The notes: generated by a model from the sequence alone, not told the origin. 64,000 nt of DNA from Anabaena lutea FACHB-196 (GCF_014698305.1 NZ_JACJST010000024.1:37595-101594), one strand, 5' to 3'. Positions 52,521 through 61,941 are shown, numbered from the stretch's first letter. Translations and numbers: made by a program.

Positions 52521-53936
52521 ATGCCAGCGAATTCCTGGCCCGAAGAGGACTCTTACAACTTAAGCTCTGATCCCCTTAATCCTCTGTTGTCTGACCTATC
52601 GGCAGAAGAGGAGTCAGTGGTACAGACAGATGCTGTGTATTTACCATCATCTCAGTTTCCTGGACGTAGACCCAAAGCCGCTCTAGTGTTGACTATCGTC
52701 TGGAGTGGCACGATCGCTCTGCATTTAGTTTCCTGGGGTTCCATATTTATACTAGGACTGACAACGGTCTTAGGTATTCATGCCTTGGGTATTATCTTTG
52801 CTAAACCCCGCCACCACGCTAAAGAAATACAAGGAGATTTACCTTCTGTATCTGTGTTGGTAGCAGCAAAAAATGAGGAAGCTGTTATTGCTAGATTAGT
52901 AAAAAATCTATGTAGTCTAGAATACTCCAATGGAGAATATGAAGTCTGGATTATTGATGATAATAGTACTGACAGCACACCGCAGTTACTAGCAGAACTA
53001 ACGCAGGAATACAAACAACTTAAGGTTCTCAGGCGTTCTCCCCAAGCCGGTGGCGGTAAGTCGGGAGCCTTGAATCAGGTGCTACCGATGACAAGAGGAG
53101 ACATCATTGCCGTATTTGATGCAGATGCTCAAGTCAATCCAGATTTACTGCTACAAGTAGTTCCTTTATTTCAAAAAGAACAGGTGGGGGCGGTGCAGGT
53201 GCGAAAAGCGATCGCCAACGCTAAAGAAAATTTTTGGACTAAAGGACAAATGGCAGAAATGGCAGTTGATATCTGGTTCCAACAACAACGGACTGCCATT
53301 GGTGGACTAGGTGAACTGCGGGGTAATGGTCAATTTGTCCGTCGTCAAGCTTTGGCAAGCTGCGGTGGCTGGAATGAAGAAACCATCACCGATGATTTGG
53401 ATTTGACCATTCGCCTGAATCTAGATAACTGGGATATTGAATGCTTGTTCTATCCCCCAGTGCAAGAAGAGGGTGTGACAACTGCTCACGCTCTTTGGCA
53501 TCAGCGCAACCGTTGGGCAGAAGGCGGTTATCAGCGCTATTTAGATTACTGGAATCTGATCCTCAAAAACCGCATGGGTACGCGGAAAACCTGGGATTTG
53601 CTGATTTTTTTGCTGATCATGTATATCTTGCCCACAGCAGCAGTACCAGATTTATTAATGGCGATCGTTCGTCATCGTCCACCCATGTTCAGTTCTGTTA
53701 CTGGCTTGTCTGTAACAATGTCTGTAATAGGAATGTTTGCCGGCTTAAAGCAGATACGTCAAGATCAGGAATTGAATATCTCTACTTATTTTCTGTTTCT
53801 ACTGCAAACCCTGCGCGGCAGTATTTATATGCTGCACTGGCTAGTAGTAATGAGTAGTACTACGGCTCGGATGTCAGTCCGTCCAAAACGCCTAAAATGG
53901 GTAAAAACTGTGCATACAGGCGTTGAAAAACAATGA
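52521..53936 (+). CDS. Family 2 glycosyltransferase, processive membrane type
   Basis: I start at MPANSWPEEDSYN (52521). A longer frame from 52476 lacks support. The 471-residue product has one or two TM segments near residues 55-95. The GT-A core has SVSVLVAAKNEEAVI, IIDDNSTDST, IIAVFDADAQVN (DAD), TDDLDLTIRL (base) and QRNRWAEGG (the Q/RxxRW motif of processive enzymes). C-terminal TM helices follow. It transfers sugars into a surface polysaccharide or glycolipid. The sugar and acceptor are unknown. A strong terminator follows. Confidence 0.93.
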   Translation: MPANSWPEEDSYNLSSDPLNPLLSDLSAEEESVVQTDAVYLPSSQFPGRRPKAALVLTIVWSGTIALHLVSWGSIFILGLTTVLGIHALGIIFAKPRHHAKEIQGDLPSVSVLVAAKNEEAVIARLVKNLCSLEYSNGEYEVWIIDDNSTDSTPQLLAELTQEYKQLKVLRRSPQAGGGKSGALNQVLPMTRGDIIAVFDADAQVNPDLLLQVVPLFQKEQVGAVQVRKAIANAKENFWTKGQMAEMAVDIWFQQQRTAIGGLGELRGNGQFVRRQALASCGGWNEETITDDLDLTIRLNLDNWDIECLFYPPVQEEGVTTAHALWHQRNRWAEGGYQRYLDYWNLILKNRMGTRKTWDLLIFLLIMYILPTAAVPDLLMAIVRHRPPMFSSVTGLSVTMSVIGMFAGLKQIRQDQELNISTYFLFLLQTLRGSIYMLHWLVVMSSTTARMSVRPKRLKWVKTVHTGVEKQ

Positions 53937-53959
53937 TTTGACAATCCAATACACTCCTA

Positions 53960-53988
53960 ATCCCCCTTTGTAAGGGGGATATTTTTTT
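53960..53988 (+). terminator. Rho-independent terminator after the glycosyltransferase gene
   Basis: ATCCCCC and GGGGGAT form a perfect 7-bp stem around TTTGTAA, followed by A and seven T. Confidence 0.88.
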
Positions 53989-54203
53989 CTCGTTATATCA
54001 AACCCGGATCATCACTTATAGCAGGTGACTCTTAACAGTCTGAAAAGTCTTTTGGTGTCTAGGTTTTATAATCAGTTGGTGTCCTAACCGCCCTGTCTGT
54101 TGCTATTTTATTAAAAACTCTCCGTGTCCCCGCGTCCCCGTTTCGTCCCCAAGGATAAGTCTTAAACCGGACTTGATATTACCGACTTGTAACTGAACCT
54201 GGG

Positions 54204-54746
54204 TTATGGATATCTTTTACTACCTGCACCCACAACACCAATTTTATGGCGATAGGAGAGTTCTGCACCAAACCAGCCAGTAATGCTAGTTAATGTCCCC
54301 ACAATCAGGGAAAGGATTAGTCCTCCTGGTAATATACTCCCCTCTGCATCGCCCCAGCGGAGGATAAAGTTGATGGCTGTGAACACGAGGATAGAAATGT
54401 TAAGAATCAAGTGCGCCCAACCTGCGGTGCGTTTGCGAACTCGTTCAATTTGCAGAAAATCGCTCATCCCAATTACTGAAGCGATTATCCCAGTCACTAA
54501 TCCCAGTCCAATTAACCATAGCGAAGCCCTAGCCCAGAAAAAATCACGAGTTAACCAATAGCCAAAGTCACTGCCTAGGGCGGTGGCTAAGAAGGCAATG
54601 GGAAAGATTACACTTAGGGGGTGTAAGGGATGTCCTGCGATCGCTACTGTGCTGGGTACGCCGCTATCTCGATATTCACTATCATCGCTTTCAATAATTG
54701 GTGGAACATTAGGGAACGGTGTGGAAGTTGTTTCTGTAGTTTCCAT
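54204..54746 (-). CDS. DUF2231 membrane protein
   Basis: This 180-residue protein has a polar N-terminus, then AGHPLHPLSVIFPIAFLATALGSDFGY, the signature of DUF2231. Four TM helices follow (LWLIGLGLVTGIIASVIGMSDFLQI, AHLILNISILVFTAINFIL and LILSLIVGTLTSITGWFGAEL). The conserved HPLHP His residues suggest cofactor or metal binding. The function is unassigned. Confidence 0.92.
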   Translation of the reverse strand: METTETTSTPFPNVPPIIESDDSEYRDSGVPSTVAIAGHPLHPLSVIFPIAFLATALGSDFGYWLTRDFFWARASLWLIGLGLVTGIIASVIGMSDFLQIERVRKRTAGWAHLILNISILVFTAINFILRWGDAEGSILPGGLILSLIVGTLTSITGWFGAELSYRHKIGVVGAGSKRYP

Positions 54747-55081
54747 GATTTAGCATCCTCATTATTCAGCAGTAGAAATTTTCTCGACATCGGCTTCAGC
54801 CAAAAATCGAACATCGAACATCAAAAATGGGATTAATTTCCTGTTTGACTATCTTTGAGTCAATCTAGAAGATTCAACTAAAAAAATTATCTATCTAGTG
54901 ATTGAGGCGAGATGATAAATTTATATATCTGGCCTAAGAAGGATAATAAAATTAAGCATCATTTTTGATTTTCCACCCCAGGTTTACAAAGCTATCACTC
55001 AATAGAAAGATGAAAGCTTCCTAATATCTATGTCAACCTATTAACGGTAATCAATACTGTTTTTTTTGAGGAGAACCCAAA
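54747..55081. promoter_or_regulatory. Divergent regulatory region
   Basis: This stretch lies between the divergent DUF2231 and hemerythrin genes and is AT-rich at 54880-54960. GAGGAG precedes the hemerythrin ATG by about ten bases. No operator was recognised. Confidence 0.45.
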
Positions 55082-56137
55082 ATGGTAGCTACTTTAGATG
55101 ATACCAAGCGTAATGCTATTGCGGTAAAATTGGCAGATATGAAGTTACTTCAACAGTTGCTCATTCAAAATGAGGAACTATTTTTGAGAGAATCGGCTGA
55201 TCGGGAAGTGACCGATAATATCCGCAAAATGCTGGATGATGATCGCAAAAATCAAGGAATTTTAGAAACTGTAGTTATTCAGTACGGCATCCAAAAAGAA
55301 GCGGATACAACAGTACAAGAAATGGTGAACACGGTTCGCCAGCTAATGCAGGGTAATGAATTGAGCTTTTTTGAAAAAGTATTTCAGCATGAATTGCTGA
55401 AACATCAACAAGTAATGAACGGCTTGACAATTCACAAAGCTGCACAAAGAGTTGGTGCTGATGTGATGGCAGCAATTGGTTCTTTAAATACTATTAACTT
55501 TGAGAACCGCGCTCACCAAGAACAACTTAAAGGAATTCTCGAAATTTTGGGTGTGCGGGAACTGACTGGACAAGATGCAGATCAAGGAATTTGGGGGCGT
55601 GTACAGGATGCAATTGCTGCAATTAGCGGTGCTGTAGGTAGTGCTGTTACCCAAAATTCTGACAAACAGGATATGAACATCCAAGATGTTCTGCGTATGG
55701 ATCACAATAAAGTAAATATCTTGTTTGCAGAATTGTTACAAAGCAATGATGCACAAAAAATTCAAGAATACTTTGGGCAACTTTATAAGGATATCAGCGT
55801 TCATGCTGCTGCCGAAGAGGAAGTTGTCTATCCCAGAGTCAGGGCTTTTTATGGTGATGCTGATACCCAAGAATTATATGATGAACAAGCAAGCTGGCGA
55901 ATTATCTTGGATCAACTCAAAGCTATTGGTCCCACTGCACCTGAATTTAAGGACAGAATCAGAGGTTTGATGGACGATGTCATGGATCATGTGCGCCAAG
56001 AAGAAAGCACAATGTTTGCAGCAATTCGTAACAATTTAAGTTCTCAACAGAGTGAGGAATTAGCTACACAATTCAAAGCTGCTAAGAGCAGAATTCAACA
56101 AGAAATAGGCGGTAATAAGGCTGGTGCAAGAGTTTAA
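55082..56137 (+). CDS. Hemerythrin-domain protein with ferritin-like N-terminal region
   Basis: Residues 1-160 of this 351-residue protein are helical, resembling a ferritin-like bundle (LLQQLLIQNEELFLRESADREV, then VFQHELLKHQQVMNGLTIHKAAQ). Residues 195-330 form a hemerythrin domain with the di-iron ligands: QDVLRMDHNKVNILFAELL, ISVHAAAEEEVVYPRVRAF and VMDHVRQEESTMFAAI. It probably binds oxygen, nitric oxide or iron in stress conditions. Soluble and cytoplasmic, it has its own strong terminator. Confidence 0.92.
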   Translation: MVATLDDTKRNAIAVKLADMKLLQQLLIQNEELFLRESADREVTDNIRKMLDDDRKNQGILETVVIQYGIQKEADTTVQEMVNTVRQLMQGNELSFFEKVFQHELLKHQQVMNGLTIHKAAQRVGADVMAAIGSLNTINFENRAHQEQLKGILEILGVRELTGQDADQGIWGRVQDAIAAISGAVGSAVTQNSDKQDMNIQDVLRMDHNKVNILFAELLQSNDAQKIQEYFGQLYKDISVHAAAEEEVVYPRVRAFYGDADTQELYDEQASWRIILDQLKAIGPTAPEFKDRIRGLMDDVMDHVRQEESTMFAAIRNNLSSQQSEELATQFKAAKSRIQQEIGGNKAGARV

Positions 56138-56188
56138 AATAATTCTTCTCAGAAATATACGCACGTTTTTTAACTAGCTAAACATTAG

Positions 56189-56222
56189 ATTGCATTACTT
56201 TGATGTAGTGCAATTTTTTTAT
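56189..56222 (+). terminator. Terminator after the hemerythrin gene
   Basis: ATTGCATTAC and GTAGTGCAAT pair with one G-U and lead into seven or eight T. Confidence 0.82.
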
Positions 56223-56584
56223 TGATATGGAGCAATTTTAACAGCAAATTTCAGGTTGCAGGAAGTACAAAATTTAAGAACAAAGCCTTGTGCTAAGAGA
56301 CTTTTAAAGAGAGTTAAGAGTTCCCTATTCCCTGTTTCCTGATGTATATAAAACACACAGATAAAATGCCAATTATTGTAGAGATTATTTATGAAAAATC
56401 TCTACAATGTGTTCCGCTGCTGATTGTTATACCTTTCTTAAAATGAAGTTGCATAGAATAAGAGAGCAGTGGCGGATGAATAACCGGGTTTAAGACCCCC
56501 ACCAAATCGTAGATTTGGTGGTGCAACAATTCAGTTGTGGGTATCCAATCCCCGACAGATTGATTCTGACTCCTGACTTCTTCT
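56223..56584. repeat. Intergenic region with CCACCAAATC hairpin
   Basis: CCACCAAATC (56499-56508) and GATTTGGTGG (56512-56521) form a 10-bp perfect hairpin with a GTA loop, of a type dispersed in Nostoc genomes. The rest holds no gene. Confidence 0.55.
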
Positions 56585-56899
56585 TCAACCAATTCCTAAC
56601 ATCCGACTAACTTGTACTGACTGTAATGGTTTGCGTTCTATATTCTGAAAACATTCAACTTTTTTTAGGTAGATAGAGGCGTTTTTGAAATTACTAAGAT
56701 TCAGTAAAACCATATCTTCATATACTGATTCTTGGGGAATTCTAATATCTAAAACTAATTCTTCTAGTTTATTTTGCTCGATCATAAATTTCAGATATTT
56801 TAAAAAGACTTCTCGCTTTTTAGAACGCACAGTTAACAAGTACCAATTATTACTAATAGGTAGTGGTGATGATGATTCTACAGATTCTATTGGTGGCAT
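56585..56899 (-). CDS. Small protein with possible NusG N-terminal-like domain
   Basis: After a polar start, this 104-residue protein has NNWYLLTVRSKKREVFLKYLKFMIEQNKLEELVLDIRIPQ, which follows the WY-hydrophobic-R opening and helix/strand order of the NGN domain. It ends RKPLQSVQVSRMLGIG. It has no KOW domain, so it would be an NGN-only protein, if that reading is right. The last gene before the right-hand island, it is transcribed away from it. Confidence 0.65.
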   Translation of the reverse strand: MPPIESVESSSPLPISNNWYLLTVRSKKREVFLKYLKFMIEQNKLEELVLDIRIPQESVYEDMVLLNLSNFKNASIYLKKVECFQNIERKPLQSVQVSRMLGIG

Positions 56900-57566
56900 G
56901 GTATAGCTGAAGTTTATGGTGAAATGAAAAGGTTGAAGTTGTTTTTGAGATTGCTTTGATAAATAGTAGCTAAGAATGACTCTTTTTACATACTATTAAT
57001 CAAAACAGTATTGCAATAATTTTTTCTGGCTTTACCTCAGAGGGCGTTAGAGTAAAGCAATAATACAACCTCTCAAACATCACATATTTCTAAATAATTT
57101 GTCAACGTATAAAATTAATTAATTTTTGTTTAAAAAATTGATGAAATAATGTTACATATGAATTAATATTAATTATTTACTTAAAAAAATTCCATATCAA
57201 GTGAGAATTCATGGTATGGAATAGTTTATTGTTAGTTAAACTTGCTCAAGACAGTGAGTGTCCAGATTTTTAGCCAAGATTGTAATACCAACAAGCGTAT
57301 TACAATCTTGGCTGATTAGTACTCAATATTTGTGAAATTCCGGTTGCATCTCTGACAGGACAAGGCATTTATTTTAGTTGCCAATACTTGTAAGCTGTCT
57401 ACGTCACTCCTTACCTTGCAGGCTTCTTAGTTCACCACCTCTGCTTTTCTACTCATTTACTACTCAAATCATAATATTTTATCCTCATTTACCAGGGACT
57501 GAGATAAAAAATACTACTCAATTTCTCCTCATTCTTTGACGCAGTTATCTTGCAAAGGCTATAGTT
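56900..57566. other. AT-rich boundary region before the right-hand gene cluster
   Basis: These 667 bases hold no supported gene. The left part (57100-57250) is very AT-rich. A 17-bp perfect hairpin lies at 57272-57313, and a leader of about 250 bases precedes the first cluster gene. No integrase or clear attachment repeat was seen. Confidence 0.5.
57272..57313. terminator. 17-bp perfect hairpin at the cluster boundary
   Basis: AGCCAAGATTGTAATAC and its exact complement are separated by eight bases. There is no T tract on either strand, so it may be a processing site, a protein-binding palindrome or a recombination end and not a simple terminator. Confidence 0.55.
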
Positions 57567-57920
57567 ATGGTAGAAATCACTATAACTACAATGCCAAAAT
57601 CCACATTAACGGAAGTATTCGGGGAAAACGCTACGCAAACCGCGACTAGTGTCACGATTCAAAAGGCTGATTTTGCTACGCTAACGGCATCTGCCTCAAA
57701 TTCTGGTTCGTCACTACTGTCAGCGCTGCTCATTAAAAATAAAGCCACTCTAACTCAAGCCGCATTTGATGCTGATGTGGATAAATCTATTTATTTAAGT
57801 GAAGGTTTCACTAGTTTCATACCAAGAGGAACTGACAACACTCAATACCGAGTGGATCAGATAGTAGTCAATCTTGCCAAGATTGACGAGGACGTGACAT
57901 TAGACCCAGACAACTACTAA
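57567..57920 (+). CDS. Unrecognised protein, first gene of the right-hand cluster
   Basis: This 117-residue protein is rich in Thr/Ser/Ala (ATQTATSVTIQKADFATLTASASNSGSSLLSALL), with a beta-rich C-terminal part (YRVDQIVVNLAKIDEDVTLDPDNY). It has no signal peptide or Cys. The next gene starts one base after its stop, so they are coupled. Its composition is like a small structural protein. No family was recognised. Confidence 0.7.
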   Translation: MVEITITTMPKSTLTEVFGENATQTATSVTIQKADFATLTASASNSGSSLLSALLIKNKATLTQAAFDADVDKSIYLSEGFTSFIPRGTDNTQYRVDQIVVNLAKIDEDVTLDPDNY

Positions 57921-57921
57921 T

Positions 57922-58926
57922 ATGGCAATTCAAGAAATTGTTTTAAAGTCCAACATAGCGGTGAATTTACTTCCTGTTAACTATGGTAATAAAGTAACTA
58001 TCTCACCAGATTTAACTCCTTACGTTAAGGAGGGGTATACAATCATCTCCGAAAGGAGAGAATTAAGAAACTTAGCTGCAATAAATTATATTCAATCCTT
58101 GGAGCAGGTAGATTACCCTGAAATTCCTGTTACTGCCAGTGAAAGTGAAGCTGCGGTGCAATTATTAAATCTACAATGGCTCTCTCCAAGAATGCATCTT
58201 AACACTTGGATTGATAATAATCTTGTGGAAGTTCTATCGTTGCTAACGCCTAAACCTTACCCTTACAGCAACATAGCTTTAAAAGATTTCAATTTTGACT
58301 CTCTAACTAATATATCTGTTAGTATTGCCGATGTGGGATACGGTTATCTTGTCGATAATGATTCAGTAGTTATAGTCGGTGAATTTAACAGATACATTTA
58401 CTTGGAAAAAACGGAAAACTTAACATTTTCTTTCAATAATATAGCCGCTTCTTTACAAGCTATCGCCACCTCTATTAGTGAGCTAGAGATTAATATTACA
58501 GCACCTCCTGATGATACTGGTGGAGGAGGTGACGATAACGGCGGGGGCAATGATGTTGATGATGGCGATGACGATAACAACAATGGAGATAACGATTTTA
58601 TGCCTTTAGCAGTAAAAACGGAAGATTACACAGTAGTAGCTAACGGGGAGAGATTACTTTGTAACCCGTTAACAAGTGACATTACCATAACATTACCTGC
58701 TAACCCACAAACAGGGTGGGAAGTAGAGCTTATTCACATGAACTATACAGCTTTTTTGGTACAAATCGACTTTAACGGTCAACCGTTTTCAGGTGCTAAC
58801 TCTGTAGCTTTAACACCTGATAACAGAGGAGGAAAGCTGCTTTACAACTTTAATTATTGGGAGTTTTATCCTAACCCTCAAGGTATTGGAGGAACTGACT
58901 TTAACTCTGCTTTCTACACAACTTAA
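57922..58926 (+). CDS. Two-domain protein with Gly/Asp-rich linker (possible structural protein)
   Basis: Residues 1-190 of this 334-residue protein form an unfamiliar N-terminal domain with strands such as VGYGYLVDNDSVVIVGEFNRYIYL. About 195-230 is a low-complexity linker of Gly, Asp and Asn. The last 105 residues (VKTEDYTVVANGERLLCNPL, then ITITLPANPQTGWEVELIH and FNYWEFYPNP) read as a beta-sandwich like those on phage tail or adhesin tips. Such linkers typically join an anchoring domain to a binding tip. A terminator follows. Confidence 0.75.
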   Translation: MAIQEIVLKSNIAVNLLPVNYGNKVTISPDLTPYVKEGYTIISERRELRNLAAINYIQSLEQVDYPEIPVTASESEAAVQLLNLQWLSPRMHLNTWIDNNLVEVLSLLTPKPYPYSNIALKDFNFDSLTNISVSIADVGYGYLVDNDSVVIVGEFNRYIYLEKTENLTFSFNNIAASLQAIATSISELEINITAPPDDTGGGGDDNGGGNDVDDGDDDNNNGDNDFMPLAVKTEDYTVVANGERLLCNPLTSDITITLPANPQTGWEVELIHMNYTAFLVQIDFNGQPFSGANSVALTPDNRGGKLLYNFNYWEFYPNPQGIGGTDFNSAFYTT

Positions 58927-58938
58927 AGAACAAGAAAT

Positions 58939-58970
58939 AAGGTAGTTGTAGTTAACTACCTTAACTTTTT
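58939..58970 (+). terminator. Terminator inside the right-hand cluster
   Basis: AAGGTAGTT and AACTACCTT form a perfect 9-bp stem around GTAGTT, followed by AACTTTTT. It may let the first two genes be made in larger amounts than those downstream. Confidence 0.8.
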
Positions 58971-58991
58971 ATAAGTAGAACTTTAAAAACA

Positions 58992-60257
58992 ATGATTTTT
59001 GCTAAACCACAAAAGGGGCTAGTCCCTATAGGCAATAACTTTTACGCTACACCTAATAAACCTCAAAAGCCAAATTATTCGGAGCCGTTTCAGCAAATCA
59101 TCGACCTCGGACTGGATGGAATAGAAGCAAATCCACAGATAGGGATAGGCTATGAACTTGTTTACGATGGGTGCAATATTGGGTTGCAAGCTACTGGTTT
59201 CTTGGGTTGGGTAAAGCTACCATCGTCCCAATTCCTTTGGCATAACCCATCGTTAGAATGTAACCCACCACCACCACCACAGCCAGAGCCGTTAGATGAT
59301 GAACCTTATCCGTTCCCTCCTCCCCCTCCTAACCCAACGGTTAAGTATTTAGTAATTTCAATGATAGGTTCTATAACAAGAAGTTTAGAAGGTATTGCTA
59401 TATCCGGTTACTTAGGTGAGTATCCTGACGGATTTAACTTTAACGCCAACCTAATTTGGACAAAAAAGATAACAAGATTGGAAGAAGTACCACCCGATGA
59501 AATATTAATTGGACAAGAGTTAATTGTCTTCCCTAACTACAGAGATGTTTACGCAACTCACGTTGTCGAATGGGAAGAAAATTATTTTTCCTTTTCAAGT
59601 TTCGTAACTTACGGAGGCACAATATATCCTAACAAAAAGCCAACAACAATAAGTTTCTCAAAAAAAGTCAGAACTTATCTTAACGACAGCGTTCTTAACT
59701 TACGTAAAGATGAGGAATTATCTTATAATGAATCGATAATTCCAGGTGAGAATTATTTAGGAGAGCCGCTAAATGTTACAGGTTACGACACTATAGGGAT
59801 TGACTCTATTCAAGTATTTACTATAAGTAGGAGAAGTTACAACGAGTTAATATCTACGCCTAACATTAATAAAGTTTATAAAAATTCAGGTAACACATTA
59901 GATGATATAGACGGCGTTAACTACTTTATCGGTGAATCAAGCCAGCAAGTTAACAAACCAAGGTTATACATCAAAAAATTACCTGACGGTAAAATAGTTC
60001 CACCCCCACCACCCCCACCAAAACTAAAACCGGAGAAAAAAAAGATGTGTGATTGCAAGAAAGAGTTGGCTTTACTTAAGTTACTTTTGCAAAAAGAAAA
60101 AGAAAACAAACAAGATATAACCGCTATAGAGAATTACATCAATCAATTAGATGTGAATGGCAAAGAAATTGCTAATTCAATCTCAAGATTAAATATAGTG
60201 GCTAATGTAATTGGCTTTTTCGTCAGCAGATTACTCAAATTATTCCTTAGAGGATAA
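58992..60257 (+). CDS. Protein with poly-proline linkers and coiled-coil, hydrophobic C-terminus
   Basis: Residues 1-90 of this 421-residue protein form an N-terminal domain (GIGYELVYDGCNIGLQATGFLGWVKL). Two Pro-rich linkers follow (PPPPPQPEPL and PFPPPPPNPT, about 92-115), and a long beta-rich middle domain runs to about 330. A further poly-Pro run (PPPPPPPKLKPEKKK) leads to CDCKKELALLKLLLQKEK, a coiled coil, and a hydrophobic end ANVIGFFVSRLLKLFL. Linker-domain-linker organisation suggests an extended surface or virion protein anchored at the C-terminus. No family was recognised. Confidence 0.75.
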   Translation: MIFAKPQKGLVPIGNNFYATPNKPQKPNYSEPFQQIIDLGLDGIEANPQIGIGYELVYDGCNIGLQATGFLGWVKLPSSQFLWHNPSLECNPPPPPQPEPLDDEPYPFPPPPPNPTVKYLVISMIGSITRSLEGIAISGYLGEYPDGFNFNANLIWTKKITRLEEVPPDEILIGQELIVFPNYRDVYATHVVEWEENYFSFSSFVTYGGTIYPNKKPTTISFSKKVRTYLNDSVLNLRKDEELSYNESIIPGENYLGEPLNVTGYDTIGIDSIQVFTISRRSYNELISTPNINKVYKNSGNTLDDIDGVNYFIGESSQQVNKPRLYIKKLPDGKIVPPPPPPPKLKPEKKKMCDCKKELALLKLLLQKEKENKQDITAIENYINQLDVNGKEIANSISRLNIVANVIGFFVSRLLKLFLRG

Positions 60258-60262
60258 AACAC

Positions 60263-61720
60263 GTGGCTGTACCTGGAAAGCCTTCATTCGGCGACATTCC
60301 CAACAGATTTAATCAAGGAATTGATAACTTACAAAAGCGATTTGGATGGCAGCCGGAATATGACAAAGGCAACCCCAACGCAATGATTCAAAGGCAAATT
60401 GATGAAATAAAAAGGCAGATTATTGATATTAATAAAAAAAATGAAGCTCAAAATAGAAGAATTCAAATATTAGAATTTAAATTTGACGGTGAGAAAGCGG
60501 CTAATGCTGCTGAACATAAGGCTTTATGGGGTGCGATTGGGTTTGTTCAGAAGCTGGTAACAAGCCTAAGTATTGGATTACCAGCACTGGTTAAATCGAT
60601 TATTTTATCTATCATTGGTAGCATTCTTCTCTCCAAACTAATAGACCTTGGAATGGAAGCATTCCTTAAAAACGGAAAATTTGATTTATCAGGCATTCTT
60701 GCACTTATTCAACGTGCAAAAGATGATGCACGAGCAGCAGCTACTATTGCGGTAAAAGCCGAAGGTAAAGCAAACCAAGCCCTGACTAGGGCTGAAGCTG
60801 CACTAGAAAATATTAAATTTCTAGAGAAATCCGCATTAAATGCCATGAAGCGGTTGGAAGCGTTCACAAAAAGTGAAATCAAGTTTCTAACCAATGCTAC
60901 AAAGAATGCTTTATTAAGGCTGCAAGATAGAATCATAGGGCTTGAGAAAGTAGTTGCTAACATTCAGAAGCAATTAAATCAATTGATTGCATCATTGAAT
61001 GCTCAAATAAAAAGCATCAATGCGGCAATTAAAAAAGTAAATGCGGACTTGCTAAAGTCAATTCAAAAAATTAATACTGACTTGCTCAAGGCTATTCAAA
61101 GCATAAAAACTGACTTGAGTAAGTCAATTCAAAAAATTAATGCTGACTTACTTAAAACCATCCAAAACTTAAAAACTGATTTTGCAGGTGAACTTAATAA
61201 AATAAAATCTGGAGTAAATCAAGAGCTTCAAAAGCTAAAACCTTTTACAGATAAAATCCCAGAGATACTTGCTAAAATTGCTACTTTTTCTATTGAAGTT
61301 GCTGCTATTTGGCTGGCAATTAATGCAATTAAAGCTGTCATAGCAGGGCTAAAATTAGGGATAGGTAAATCGGTGACGATCATTAACAATTTCACAACCA
61401 ATAATTACAATAATGTAACTAATGTTGTAAACCCACCCACAGACCTGGGTTTATTAAAGAAAATTGATGCCACTACAACAGCCAATTTGGCACTGACTGC
61501 AAATGTAAAAGCTGCTGTTAACGTAGTATCTCTCAAGGTAATTGCCGGGTTTAAGTGGCTTCAATTAGACAGGTTGTTAAACGTCTTGACTTTTGCAGCA
61601 ACGATACATAACGCCTTTCAATTAAGCTCAAATATCGGTGTTACGTTGATGCAAGTAATACAGAATGTGCTTGATACTATTGGATTAAAGGATGACTCAG
61701 GGGCAACGCCAGCATCGTAG
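60263..61720 (+). CDS. Long coiled-coil membrane protein with 11-residue repeats
   Basis: This 485-residue protein starts at a GTG five bases after the previous stop. Two hydrophobic parts, about 90-130 (LVTSLSIGLPALVKSIILSIIGSILLSKLI, in part) and 345-375 (IEVAAIWLAINAIKAVIAGL), flank a long coiled coil. Within it, about 258-325 repeats an 11-residue unit: INADLLKSIQK, INTDLLKAIQS, IKTDLSKSIQK, INADLLKTIQN. Hendecads make straight right-handed coils, as in tape-measure-like proteins. After the stop, the -1 frame stays open to 61941. Confidence 0.75.
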   Translation: MAVPGKPSFGDIPNRFNQGIDNLQKRFGWQPEYDKGNPNAMIQRQIDEIKRQIIDINKKNEAQNRRIQILEFKFDGEKAANAAEHKALWGAIGFVQKLVTSLSIGLPALVKSIILSIIGSILLSKLIDLGMEAFLKNGKFDLSGILALIQRAKDDARAAATIAVKAEGKANQALTRAEAALENIKFLEKSALNAMKRLEAFTKSEIKFLTNATKNALLRLQDRIIGLEKVVANIQKQLNQLIASLNAQIKSINAAIKKVNADLLKSIQKINTDLLKAIQSIKTDLSKSIQKINADLLKTIQNLKTDFAGELNKIKSGVNQELQKLKPFTDKIPEILAKIATFSIEVAAIWLAINAIKAVIAGLKLGIGKSVTIINNFTTNNYNNVTNVVNPPTDLGLLKKIDATTTANLALTANVKAAVNVVSLKVIAGFKWLQLDRLLNVLTFAATIHNAFQLSSNIGVTLMQVIQNVLDTIGLKDDSGATPAS

Positions 61721-61941
61721 AAAATGTTAGTCAACAGCCTTTAAATGTCAAGGCCGCTAAGGAAGATTTGGAGCAATCAGCCGCAAATTTGGCAGATAGT
61801 TTGGAGCAGAAAGAAGGCGCGCCACAAGGTAAGGAAATTCCAGAGGCTAAAAAAGTAAAAGAAGCCGAAGATGCGGGGAAAGCGGCTTCTGGTGGCAAGG
61901 ACATCGATGATCCTATAGATAAAACGGAGGATGATTCGTAA
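61696..61941 (+). CDS. Hidden reading segment in the -1 frame, coupled to the next gene
   Basis: This stretch has no ATG and is open from just after a TGA at 61693. It encodes an acidic, Lys/Glu/Ala-rich product: ENVSQQPLNVKAAKEDLEQS, then EGAPQGKEIPEAKKVKEAED and DDPIDKTEDDS. Its TAA overlaps the ATG of the next gene by one base (TAATG), which strongly suggests real translation. It lies in the -1 frame relative to the coiled-coil gene, which it overlaps by 25 bases. It could be a frameshifted extension, a frame-broken end of that gene or a gene with a TTG start (61768). Confidence 0.5.
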   Translation, partial: LRGNASIVENVSQQPLNVKAAKEDLEQSAANLADSLEQKEGAPQGKEIPEAKKVKEAEDAGKAASGGKDIDDPIDKTEDDS

